A DNA stretch of 64,000 nt, taken from positions 353,195,696 through 353,259,695 of the forward strand of contig NC_061513.1 in assembly GCF_022539505.1 (NCBI RefSeq). Reading direction: 5' to 3'. The stretch comes from Lolium rigidum. Lineage: Eukaryota; Streptophyta; Magnoliopsida; Poales; Poaceae. This document shows positions 11,431 through 21,415 of the stretch, piece after piece (the first letter of the stretch is position 1; each line of letters opens with the position of its first letter). The translations under genes were made by a program, and so were the position numbers. A model generated the notes under the pieces. That model did not search any database, had not been told where the DNA came from, and saw nothing but the letters and a program-made list of their open reading frames with translations.

Positions 11431-12005
11431 GCCGTTTCAAATTACCGAAACTATATGCCAAAACTATATCCCCTAAAAGAAAAAGGAAAGCGAAAGATAG
11501 TTGGGCCGTTTCAAATTACCGAAACAATATGCCAAAACTATATCCCCTAAAAGAAAAAGGAAAGCGAAAGATAGTTGATAATTGTTAGAGGGGTGACAAT
11601 AATGCATTCACCAAAATCCGCAAATATGTATGCCTCATGTTTATACCGAAATTATACCACTTTTGGGCCATTTCAAATTACCGAAACTATATGCCAAAAC
11701 TATATCCCCTAAAAGAAAAAGGAAAGCGAAAGATAGTTGATAATTGTTAGAGGGGTGAAAATAATGCATTCACCGAAATCCGCAAATATGTATGCCTCAT
11801 GTTTATACCGAAATTATACCACTTTTGGGCCGTTTCAATTACCGAAACTATATGCCAAAACTATATCCCCTAAAAGAAAAAGGAAAGCGAAAGATAGTTG
11901 ATAATTGTTAGAGGGGTGAAAATAATGCATTCACCGAAATCCGCAAATATGTATGCCTCATGTTTATACCAAAATTATACCTAAAAGAAAAAGGAAAGCA
12001 TCCAC
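11431..12005 (+). repeat. 162-bp tandem repeat array
   Basis: Units begin with GCC(G/A)TTTCAAATTACCGAAA at 11431, 11505, 11667 and 11829. Spacings are 74, 162 and 162 bp, and the last unit is truncated near 12005. Each full unit contains AACTATATCCCCTAAAAGAA and an ATGCCTCATGTTTATACC segment. The first unit is an internally deleted 74-bp form. It lies in the Mutator-like element between its two gene-like segments. Confidence 0.85.
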
Positions 12006-12010
12006 CGACA

Positions 12011-12064
12011 GAGAGAGAGAGAGGGGTGGCCACGAAGAGAGAGAGAGGGGTGGCCACGAAGAGA
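12011..12064 (+). repeat. GA-rich short tandem repeat
   Basis: Two near-perfect direct copies of a GA run followed by GGGGTGGCCACGAA directly follow the 162-bp array. Confidence 0.7.
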
Positions 12065-12999
12065 TGGGGAGGGGTATACTGCCCGTTAGATCAGTTGATC
12101 AACGGTTCGTGGAGTCGATCCGTGTGACAACGGCTCAACCAATCAGGATAAGTTTGGGCTTCTGAGAGCATTTGTGACAGAACGTGAGGGCAAAACTGAG
12201 TAGTACTAACAATCCAAGGGCACATAAATAGTAAATAGACTAAGGGATTCAAACAAAAAGAATTACAAAATGAAAAATGCGTATTTTGTACAATATAATT
12301 CATATTGGGCTACATCAAATTATTTGCAATTCAAATATACATGAGTGTGACAATTATGGCATCATTTAGACAAACTATGTTTTTGGGGAAGATGTTTTGC
12401 AAAGGGGTTTGAGTGGAAAACCATGCATCTTCATAGCTACACTAGTGATTATGAGAAGTGGCAATTTGTGGTAAAACTTGATTTATATATGTTTGTTAAG
12501 GTTTTCTTGGTGGCAGGTTGCGTAGGAAGACTCCATGAGTAGGTGCCACTATGTTTTTATTTTTTTGAATTTTTTTGCGCATGAAATGCCTCAATTAGAT
12601 ATGTTAATCTCATTTGTTGACTCTCGTTGACTAGCTACTTGAGGGTAAGACTGAGTATATTGCACTTGCCGAGCCTAAGTACTCGAGGGGAAAACCGAGT
12701 ACGGATAAAATTTCCGTATAAGGCCCGAGGTTATAACTGAGTACACCAAACGTCCCAGGGTTAGACTCGTGTCGCGGTGCACGCTACAGCCGTGCATAGC
12801 GGACGCGTGTTGCGGTACACGCCACCTTCGTCTTTATAGAGCCCTTTTCCTCTCCCTCGACGCACGTTCTCACTGCAACCGCCTCTCCTGTCCCATCATC
12901 TTCTCCACAACCGAAGAAAAAACCCCGAAGAAAACCGTCGGCGATGGAGAAGAATGAGATGCCCATTGTCGGCGCATCAGCCGCCGGCGCATCGGCCGC

Positions 13000-13130
13000 T
13001 GCCCCCGTCCAGGCCCCTGTCGCTGCTTCCAACGTAGCAGCCGGCGCATCAGCCGCCGGCGCATTCACCGCTGCCCCCGTCCAGGCCCCTGTCGCTGCTT
13101 CCAACGTAGCAGCCGGCGCATCGGCCGCCG
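13000..13130 (+). repeat. 72-bp coding tandem repeat
   Basis: The segment beginning GCCCCCGTCCAGGCCCCTGT at 13001 recurs at 13073 (72-bp period, 24 codons), followed by a shortened third copy. It encodes the Ala/Val/Pro-rich repeat of exon 1. Confidence 0.75.
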
Positions 13131-13262
13131 CCAACGTCCAGGCCCCCGTCGCTTGGGACCCGTACGAACCAGTGCCGTACGACGCGCCGGAGAACCCCTA
13201 CGACACCAGCATCGTCGACGACGAGCAGGAGGTAACCCTTTGCTCCCTTGTTCTTATCCCAT

Positions 13263-13400
13263 TTCAATCCTTTTGTGTTAGATCTAGCGTTATTAGGGTT
13301 CGTCTGTTCCTAGTTCAATCCATTTGTGTTAGATCTAGCGTTATTAGGGTGCGTCTGTTCCTAGTTCAATCCTTTTGTGTTAGATCTTGTGATTTGCTTT
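13263..13400 (+). repeat. 51-bp tandem repeat in intron
   Basis: Copies starting TTCAATCC at 13263, 13314 and 13365 share GTGTTAGATCTAGCGTTATT and GCGTCTGTTCCTAG-like text. The third copy decays after GTTAGATCTTG. The array lies inside the inferred intron. Confidence 0.85.
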
Positions 13401-14509
13401 TGTTTAAGATTTGTGTCGATGATGATGAATATTTGGGCACAAATTGATTCAGGGTTTGGTCAGTAAACAATTGGTGTGTACAAATTTGTTGTGCATGATC
13501 TTTGGTTTGTCGATTCAAATTCTCGGATATAAGTGTGTCCAATGTAACCGAGGCTACCTCTTTTTTCGAGCCCATATTATCATGCATGATCTTTGTTCAC
13601 TCTCTGTTCCATCATCGTTGCAATTGACTCCGTGTTTTTGCACGATCTTTGGTGCTACGTGACAGGTGCGGAAGCGAGCGACGTCGACGGCGACGACGAG
13701 TCCTTCCACACCAAGACTCGTCACGTCCTCGAGGCGGCTGCGGTCCGGCCATTACGATGGCCCCTTTGCTCGAGGAATTTACAAGTGCCCCTTCGCAACA
13801 GGAAGCTCCGCGCCACCGACTTCAAGCTGCACAGTGAACCATGCTGAATCCATTGGCGGATGCGGCGCTAGAGTTGGAACGACGGTGAACGTGCATGCGT
13901 TCATGGCCAAACACCAAGCACTTGGGATTCACCTCCGCAACCTCCAAGCGAGTCACGGGCGCAACTCTGGAGGCGTTGAACATGCTATCGCACTCTCGTA
14001 TGTGACTTGCTCTATCCGTAGAGCAGCTTAAATTCATGTAAAATGTAGCTTATGTTGTAGGGTTCTATCGGTACTACTTGTTGGATCCGTCGTTAATATA
14101 TCTATGCTATGTTGGCTGCTGTATGCGGCTTATCCTATATTTTTTCTGGATTTGTGCCCTAGATTTCCTACCTGATTGGGTAAAAACGAAGGCATAAAGA
14201 AATGAATGTCGTTAAAAAACAGAAGGAGAAGCTGCTCTAGATTTGCTACCAATTTGGGCTATCAAATATGAATGAGATCGAGCGAGAGAGAGGAAAAAGG
14301 TACATTGAAAACTGCTAATCCGGGCGAAAGAGACGAAACCACTCGTGCCCACGTCCCGGACCCACACGTCTCCACACGCTACGGCCCCACACGCTACGGC
14401 CTCACACGCTACAGCCACACAAACATGGTCTCGTCCTGTCCCACGCGGTTCTTTCCTACCTGCCCCACACGACGCGGCCCCACAAATGACACGACCCCAC
14501 TCGTCAGCA

Positions 14510-14654
14510 CGGAACGGCCAACTTAACGGATCCCTTCTGTCCGAGCTCCTTCTGCGGGTTTCAGACAAGGTCTTGGGGAAAACTGAGGAAAAACTAAGGA
14601 GCTGGGGAAAACTAAGCACAACTAAGGACCCGAGGGCACGAAAATAGAAATCCC
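14510..14654 (-). repeat. Right TIR of the Mutator-like element
   Basis: Reverse complement of the left TIR, ending GAAATCCC at 14654. It is immediately followed by the TSD copy TACAACATA. Confidence 0.8.
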
Positions 14655-15728
14655 TACAACATAATACATAGACCGTAATCCAACAGGATCTATTACTAAT
14701 AATCCACCTTCCGGTTATCGTCCGAACCCATTCCAGTATTAAGTTGCAAGCAACATATTATCGCATTAAGCAATGCGTGTAAAGTAAACAATAGAATTAT
14801 CATTGGATAAAACATTTTTTTCTCCCTAGTAGCAACAACACATCTACAATCTTAGAAGTTATTGTCACTCTTCCAGAAAACTAGAGGCATGAACCTACTA
14901 TCGAGCATAAATACTCCCTCTTGGTGTCACAAGCATCTACTTAGGCAGAGTATCTACTAGCAACAGAGAGCATGCAAGATCACAAATAACATATGACAAG
15001 TATACAATCGATCTCAACATAGTATTCAATATTCATCGGATCCCAGCAAACACAACATGTAGCTTTATATAAAGATGATCTTGATCATTATAGGCAGCTC
15101 ACAAGATCTAAACATGAGGCACAAATTGGAGAAGACAACCATCTAGCTACTGCTATGGACCCATAGTCCAGGGATGAACTACTCACACATCACTTCGGAG
15201 GCGGGCATGGCGATGTAGAGGCCTTCGGTGATGATCTCCCTGTCCGGCAGGGTACCGGGAAGAGCTTCAGAACCCTCCCGAGCTAGGGTCTGCGATGGCG
15301 GCCGCGACGAAAATTTTCATGGATGGAGGCTCGGGTATTTAGGTTTTTCCCGATCAGATGAATAAATAGGCGGAAGGGCGAGGTCGGTGGGTGCCCGAGG
15401 GGCCCACACCACCCCTAGGCCAGGTGTGGCTAGGGCCTGGGCTGCGCCTAGGCCAGGTGTGGCCACCTCGTGGTGCATCTTCGTCTCTCCTCCGGACTCC
15501 GTCTTCGTTATAGTAAAATAGGAACTTCGGCTTTTGTTTCGTCTTCCGAGAATATTTCCTGTACAACTTTTCTAAAATACAAAACAACAGAAAACAGGGA
15601 ACTGGCACTGTGACATCTTGTCAATAGGTGTTAGTTCTGGAAAATGTATAAAAGTGCAACGAAGTGTAAACAAAACATATAGAAATTGATGAAAAACAAG
15701 CATGGAGCATCAAATTTGCAACGTATCA
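14655..15728 (-). mobile_element. LTR fragment, minus orientation (family of element A)
   Basis: The sequence matches the reverse-oriented LTR at 34450-35548 (ACATAGACCG, CCACCTTCCGGTTATC, CTATGGACCCATAGTCCAGG, TCTCCCTGTCCGGCAGGGT). It ends ACGTATCA at 15728, the first base of the LTR in its own orientation. Its missing neighbour is GCATT at 10244-10248, beyond the Mutator-like insertion. The distal third of the LTR is replaced by the gypsy LTR fragment. Confidence 0.75.
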
Positions 15729-15739
15729 CCCGTCGCTCC

Positions 15740-16089
15740 CTTCGTTGCTGCAGCACCTCGTTGGCGTCATCCTCGGCCTTCATTATCCTCGAAGGACGTT
15801 AGGATGGACCTTTGCTTCGCGGCCTTCTCCTCCAGGTCAGGCCCGCTCCAGTCATCGTCGTCATCCGAGTCCAACTCCGCGCTACTGCTGCTCTACTTCG
15901 AAGGCCGTGTGAGCCGCCTCCTCCTCTGCTGCCTCCCGCAGCGCGTCGGCCATGAACTGCTCGTTCATCGTCCCGAGCTACGGGTCCTCCCCCCGACGTC
16001 GTCCTCATCGTTTTCGTAGTCGAACTCGAACATGGAGGTGGAGGCGATGATAGAGGAGCCTGGCCGCCGCCACCGGTGCGGCTCATCAT
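15740..16089 (-). pseudogene. Truncated Harbinger-type acidic ORF
   Basis: On the minus strand, an ATG at 16089 lies about 95 bp downstream of a TATA box (CTATAAAAG, 16182-16190). The reading includes MNEQFMADALREAAEEEAAH and, in another frame, SAELDSDDDDDWSGPDLEEK...QRSILTSFED. The latter parallels SDDPDAPTSEEKATEQRAIV...ESFE of the Harbinger element at 62.5 kb. The copy is frameshifted, and its end is cut by the LTR boundary at 15728. Function unknown. Confidence 0.5.
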
Positions 16090-16756
16090 TGCATACGTGG
16101 TGGCTAGGCAGCGAGGCATGGTGTCGTGGAGGCGGAGGGATGGATTGCCGGCGGCTGTGGTGGCGATGGCGAGCGGGGGACCTTTTATAGCCGGTGTTGA
16201 CGAGGGAAGATGTGGGGAGAAAGCACGGGAAGCCGTGGAGAAGGCGCGCGGACATGTGCGGGAATGCGAACAGCGGCGACGCGTGGAGGTGACGTAGTGC
16301 CGACTGGACGTCTCGCCTGCACCGCCATGGAAACCATCGTTGCTATTAAGGTAAAGCTGCTGCATTGCATGCCTCTGCGTTGCTGACGAATCAGCTCCGC
16401 CACTCGCGACGCGGGTTTTCGTTTCATCCGTCGCTAACGAAGATTTTCATGTGTAGCGGAAATAGGTTGGAGCATCGGACACCGTATTGGACCACCCAGA
16501 CAAAAAAGGTTTTGGAACACGTGGCTAGGGGACCGTCGAAAGTTCGACGCGCCAATCTTTTTTTTATAAACGATTTGAAAAACGTGGCTGGAAATGTTTT
16601 TAGATCTTGACCAAGGCGGGGATAGGAAGACCCAACTTCCACCCATGCTCCACGCATTAATGAACCCTCGCCTTAAATCCCTCTTCCAACCGTCTCCTCC
16701 CCAGCCCGGTGACCGTATTCATCTCCTGGAACGGAAAGCACCAATCCAGCTTCCCC

Positions 16757-16764
16757 TATAAAAT
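16757..16764 (+). promoter_or_regulatory. TATA box of the DUF538 gene
   Basis: TATAAAAT sits 139 bp upstream of the start codon in a C-rich context (CCCCTATAAAATCC). Transcription would start near 16785-16800, giving a 5' leader of about 110 bases. The position is inferred from spacing. Confidence 0.65.
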
Positions 16765-16902
16765 CCTCCCCTCCCCGACCCCCCAATCCCACCAACGCAG
16801 CGTGTCAACCAGATCCCCAAGACCAAAACAAGCCCCAGCAACCTATTCGAGCCAGAGTTGAATCTGAGTTTACTTCGGGAGATTTCAGTCCAATCCGTCG
16901 AG

Positions 16903-17388
16903 ATGGGTTCGCAGGCGATCGAGAAGAACAGGGAGGGCGCGGAGGTGTACCACGGCGCGGCGCTGTGCGCGGAGAAGGCGGTGGAGCTGCTGGCGGAGAC
17001 CAACATGCCGCTGGGCCTGCTCCCGCTCGCCGACATCGAGGAGGTGGGCTACAACCGCGCCACCGGCTTCGTCTGGCTGCGCCAGAAGAAGGCGCTCACG
17101 CACACCTTCAAGCAGATCGGCCGCCAGGTCTCGTACGCCACCGAGGTCACCGCCGTCGTCGAGGACAAGAAGATGAAGCGCATGACCGGGGTCAAGAGCA
17201 AGGAGATGCTCATCTGGGTCACGCTCTGCGACATGTACATCGACAAGGACGACCCTTCCAAGATCACCTTCAAGACCCCCACCGGCCTCGGCAGGACCTT
17301 CCCCGTCTCCGCCTTCGGGAAGGACGACGACGGCAAGCCCAAGGCGCCCGCCGCCGCCGCAGAGGCCGAGGCCGCCGTGGCCAAGTAA
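16903..17388 (+). CDS. DUF538 family protein
   Basis: This is a single-exon gene for a 161-residue protein and the only intact host gene in the window. The start ATG 16903 has a good plant context (CGAGATGGG); an upstream TTG-initiated extension is rejected. The single domain is DUF538, with LLPLADIEEVGYNRATGFVW (residues about 46-65), a VSYATEVTAVVEDKKMKRMT stretch, GVKSKEMLIWVTLCDMYID, and the C-terminal FPVSAFGK. DUF538 proteins are small plant-specific, possibly beta-rich proteins, often stress- or senescence-linked; no biochemical activity is firmly assigned. There is no signal peptide or membrane segment. The tail is Ala-rich (PAAAAEAEAAVAK). The strong third-position GC of the ORF is typical of grass genes. 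A poly(A) signal follows at 17477. Confidence in gene and family is high; the role is unknown. Confidence 0.95.
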   Translation: MGSQAIEKNREGAEVYHGAALCAEKAVELLAETNMPLGLLPLADIEEVGYNRATGFVWLRQKKALTHTFKQIGRQVSYATEVTAVVEDKKMKRMTGVKSKEMLIWVTLCDMYIDKDDPSKITFKTPTGLGRTFPVSAFGKDDDGKPKAPAAAAEAEAAVAK

Positions 17389-17476
17389 GAACGCGCCCGG
17401 CCGCCCGCCACACCAAGTTGAAGAGTTCTCGAGCCAATTATTGCTTTGCTTATCAACCGCTGCCATGATCTGTTTC

Positions 17477-17482
17477 AATAAA
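17477..17482 (+). terminator. Poly(A) signal of the DUF538 gene
   Basis: AATAAA lies 89 bases after the stop codon, in a T/A-rich 3' region (TTTCAATAAACAAATT). Cleavage is likely some 15-30 bases further on. Confidence 0.6.
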
Positions 17483-17764
17483 CAAATTACGTCTACTAAT
17501 ACTCTCCAACCTCCGGTGTTTTGCCGAGGGCATCTACCTTGTATAATACTATCATAATTATCATATATAATCGTGCGCTCCTTAATCTTATTCTCTATTG
17601 ATATGTGTTGGATCAATCGGAAGGCAATCGTCGTGAACATTATTCTGGCAGTATCACGAGGTGTACGTGACTAGCGTGTTGCATAATTTACTTCAGGCAT
17701 CAAAAGCTTCTCTCCCCTTTTCCACCGACCACTGGGGACGATTCAATTCTCCTGCTCCTCCGTG

Positions 17765-19640
17765 CTATCTACTTAAGTGGAGTCACGTATAGGTAGATGA
17801 GTGTAGCTGTCGAAGCTCGCCTTCAAATTAAACGGAAAAGAGCTGCAAGTAGTACGTTGACAGATTAAATGAGACAACAACGATGGATTCCTAGACCGAG
17901 ATGGACCGCAATAATCTAGCAGGAGCCTACATCCGGGATAGGACTTTGATCCACCATCAATGGAATGAATGTACTAGCTAGCACGAAGAAATAGTACTCA
18001 TATTTGCTTCACAAATCAAGAAACATACGTATTGCAAATTTACAATCCGAGCCAGGCAAGCAACTTGCGTCGATGTGCAAGTGTGTGAATGTTGATGTGT
18101 ACTCGCAACAACACTGAGGTCACTTATCCAGCGAGTCGGTTGGATGCATCATCAAAGGGTCCAACATGCCTAGCGTGTGTTATACTACTTTTTAAAGCAA
18201 TGTGGCCAGCTCTACGCGTCGGCGTGGGCGGGGCAAACGCTAAACAATCATTCCAAAACTTGCAACAAAACACTCACAATACAATATTTTTCTTGTTTTA
18301 CAGCAATATATTGTCACATCATTTCTTCGTTGTGTGTAAGAAAGTTACAAGAAAAATGTCGCAGCATTTCGAAAAGACCAATTCGGCTGAAATATATGGG
18401 TATGCATCAAATATTCACTGGTCGCACATATCTATACTCCTATATAGTGTGCCAATCTCGAACTAGAGGTACGAAGAAAATCTCTAACCTTTCATTGGAC
18501 TTAATCCAACGGCCAACAATGAAGGGATTCATGGTCTACAATATTGAGCAAAGTCTTCCACATCTTCCTAGCTAGGACATCCGGACAAAGAAAATCAATG
18601 GAACAACTCAAAGACCTAGTGCTAGGAGCATCCGTACCACCTTGTGACCTGGCCTAGGAAGTCAATGACGAAAAGGTTTATACACTATCACATGCACAGG
18701 AATTTGCTATCTTTTTGGCAAGTCTGGGGTTTCTATTACCGAATCATGATCATTGTGATACTAATCTATAACTACTCACAAACAAAATACATCTACTACT
18801 GCAGACGATACTACATAACAATAACCGAAGAGTGCTCTCGGAGTCTTGGTCCAAGTATTTATGAAATGCTTGTATTATGTCTTATTTGTAGATAGCATAA
18901 ATCAATTAGAAATTGTGATATCAAAATGTGCAAAGCACGCGCATGTTGCTAGTGTAGCATAGGAGGGAAATGTTTGCAACACACCAACAAAACATCTAGA
19001 ACCCAAGATTTTGCAGTATATGCCTAGAAGCATCGAAAAAATCTTGCTCTTGTCTTCAGAACAAAACACACTCAAGTTTGCAGCATGAAGGGCAAACAAG
19101 TGCAACATAAAAATATATCTTAAAATACTAACTTTTTTAAAAAAGCATCGGCCGCACCGGGTTGGGCTCGCTAGAGCCTCGTCACCAAGGAATCTGGTGA
19201 CCTTGGAAACCCCCCCCCCCCCACGGTCCCACGATCTTCCCCGAGTTCGATGGCACATAGGAATCAATTTAATGCATCCATTGCGGTGATCGAGGGATAT
19301 GTATAGGAGGGGGAGGGACAAGGGAGGAGCATTAGAGAATTGATGGAGAAGCTCATGGGAGCTATGGTGTGTGGAATTGATGGCCATGGAGGTGAAAGGA
19401 GCAGGAATGTACATGTGGGGAGTTGAGAGGAGTAGCAACACTTGCGAGAAAGTAGCAGCGCGAGGCAAGATATGGGAGTTGAGAGAGGAGCGGGAACGTA
19501 CATGTGGGGAGTTGAGAGGAATAGCAACACTTGCGAGAAAATAGTATCGTGGTACATAACAGACGATCGAATAGCATAGAGGAGATCTTTAGTGGATCAT
19601 CTACATCCCATACGTTCAGTCCCTAGTCTTAATAACCAAG
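17765..19640 (+). repeat. Duplicated repeat, copy 2
   Basis: This is a direct-orientation partner of 2340-3660, longer because of internal insertions and a local duplication. It starts about 380 bp after the stop of the DUF538 gene. It includes a poly-C run at about 19210-19222 where copy 1 has none, and the block CCCTAGTCTTAAT near 19621 that also ends copy 1 (3661). No convincing gene is seen; the ORF of 188 codons on the minus strand (18902-19468) is Leu/Ser-rich and unmatched. Confidence 0.6.
19409..19560 (+). repeat. 89-bp tandem duplication
   Basis: GTACATGTGGGGAGTTGAGA at 19409 recurs at 19498 with the following AGCAACACTTGCGAGAAA. Copy 1 of the large duplicated repeat has this block once (near 3523), so the local duplication arose in copy 2. 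Confidence 0.75.
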
Positions 19641-19893
19641 ACCTAGGCACCTTCAAATGCGAGAATATGAGCATCATGTGAAGGAGTATGGAAAGATGAT
19701 GTTTGAGGGTGGAGAAGTATGAGCAGGTTGTTTCTGGAGGAAGGAGATGGCCTCTAAGTTATTTGTTTTTTTATTAGGATATTTTGATTTCTGATTGGGA
19801 TAACAATTGGGGCATCCAAATTAGCAAATTGGCTCCCGCAAATGGGTCTCACTTGCTACTTTACGTGTCAATTTACGATTAGTGTTTTATGAG
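19641..19893. other. No gene seen
   Basis: AT-rich sequence between the duplicated repeat and the TSD of the solo LTR. Nothing recognisable. Confidence 0.5.
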
Positions 19894-21415
19894 AAAATTG
19901 TAAGGGTACATTGCCCCTAAGTGTGTTTTTGGTAATTAATGATAATTCTCTATGGACTAATGTTTTCATTGTCTTTATATTAAGGAATATTCTATAGGTA
20001 TTTCTTGAATTCCACATGTTGGATTCAAGTGTGGATGCCATGAATATATTGTTATACTTTTGGTATTGGCATCAAGATCATCGATTTGAAGAGAAGAATA
20101 TGATATGATCAAGAAGAAGAAATGAAGATGGAGTTCTTGTGTGGAACTCAAGTTAGCTATGCTCTAGCTTATGTGTTAAGCAATGAATGATCAGATATTA
20201 TGATATAGCATGAAGAGATACAAGGTTGCACAAGATTAAGAGTGAAGATTGAATTCAAGTTGGTCAACACATGAAGCATAAAGAGTGTACCACTTTGGAT
20301 CATGTGATCTTGTGGTATGGTAAACCTTGTCAATTATGCTTCATGAGCTAACCCACTATATATGTGCATTTGTGTTGTCTATGTGGATTAGGTATTTTGC
20401 CATGTGCTTGCATCAAGATTATGATCTCATATAGCCCATGTGACGATGGCATCAAGTATGGATGTCATCAAGATTGAGAAGGGAAAGTTCAAGATGAGCA
20501 TATTGAAGATATCATGCTTGAAGCTTGCGGTCCATTTGGTGATAATGGACATGTGAAGATGTGCCTCAATGAAGCTATCTCATCAGGGTGTATGGGGGAG
20601 AATTTGCGAGTCTTCACGAAACAACAATGATCAAGTGAGGCATTCCGGCTTGACTGGAGCTTGAAGCATTGTCATAAAGATCAACCGGGATGCGCAAGTC
20701 AAAGGTATGGCCATGGATTTTCCTTTTACCAGTCTCAAGGTGGTTGTTGGGAGACCGGGTTATAGGATAGATAGCCGCACTATCAAGAGGAGCTTTCGAT
20801 TGAGTAACTTTAATCGCATCGTCTTAGGGAGCTCAATCCTTCGCATACTTTGCATCCCTATAATCTTGTTGCTGTGTGAGGTTCTTGAGCATGTTACTAG
20901 CTTTTCAACAAGCCCAAGTTCATCAGAAATAGATTCCGTATGCATCTTCCTTTGTGTTTTCGAGTTTGGAGGTCTCACCGGTTCATCTTTTAGGGAGTTT
21001 CACACCTCTCCTTATTTGATATTTTACCTCTAGATCTTTTTTGGGTATTATATCCTCTATTATATAGAGCATGTTCTTAGCTTATCAAAAAGCCCAAGTT
21101 TGCTAAAATCAGAGTTCAGATGTAAAAGTTATCATCGTTGTTGTATTATGTCTGGAATTCCGGCATCGAAATCGGCGGTGCCGGTTTTGCCGCTGAAATC
21201 ATTCCGGCGTGCTGGATTGTTTCCGGTATATGCCGAATGGCATATCAGTACGTCATTCTAGCGAAACCGAAATGATTTCGGCAAGCCGAAATGATTCCGG
21301 CGTGGGAACCGGCAGGCCATTCCGGCATGGGAACTGGCGTGCCAGTTTCCTTCCCGGTTTCATTTTTTGGTTCCGGCGTAGAATCCGGCGCTGCCGGAAT
21401 TTTTCGGCAGATAGA

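Larger units (their letters stand above)
12944..14031 (+). pseudogene. Two-exon gene with Ala-rich repeat and XS-like finger, broken
   Basis: Exon 1 (ATG 12944 to 13231, phase 0) follows a TTTATAG box near 12833. It encodes an alanine-rich stretch with a 24-residue repeat (AAPVQAPVAASNVAAGASAA), then DPYEPVPYDAPENPYD. A GT donor follows at 13232, and an acceptor ends at 13665. Exon 2 contains GIYKCPF and, later, NHAESIGGCGARVG...AKHQALGIHLRNLQ, which resembles the C2H2-like zf-XS domain of SGS3/FDM-type proteins. The acidic start of exon 2 (SDVDGDDESF) and the finger (CP-FC-NRKLRATDF) lie in different frames, so the copy is frameshifted. The domain call is motif-level only. Confidence 0.5.
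10258..14654 (+). mobile_element. Mutator-like element carrying two gene-like segments
   Basis: A 4397-bp element bounded by long inverted repeats of about 140 bp starting GGGATTTCTATTTTCGTGCC. It is flanked by the perfect 9-bp duplication TACAACATA at 10249-10257 and 14655-14663. Long TIRs with a 9-bp TSD are diagnostic of the Mutator superfamily. No transposase is present. Inside lie a GRF zinc-finger pseudogene, a 162-bp tandem array and a second decayed two-exon gene, all plus strand. The host site is an old LTR whose two halves (10244-10248 and 14655-15728) rejoin cleanly once the element is removed. Confidence 0.85.

Noticed and set aside
11431..12005. CRISPR-like array
   Set aside because: The 74- and 162-bp tandem units are contiguous repeats without unique spacers, in plant transposon DNA.
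16885..17640. 251-codon ORF on the minus strand across the DUF538 gene
   Set aside because: It is an antisense shadow of a GC3-rich gene; its composition (Leu/Gly/Asp-rich) is an artefact and no domain is present.
19200..19225. Poly-C tract as a regulatory element
   Set aside because: Simple homopolymer expansion in one copy of the duplicated repeat; no supporting motif.
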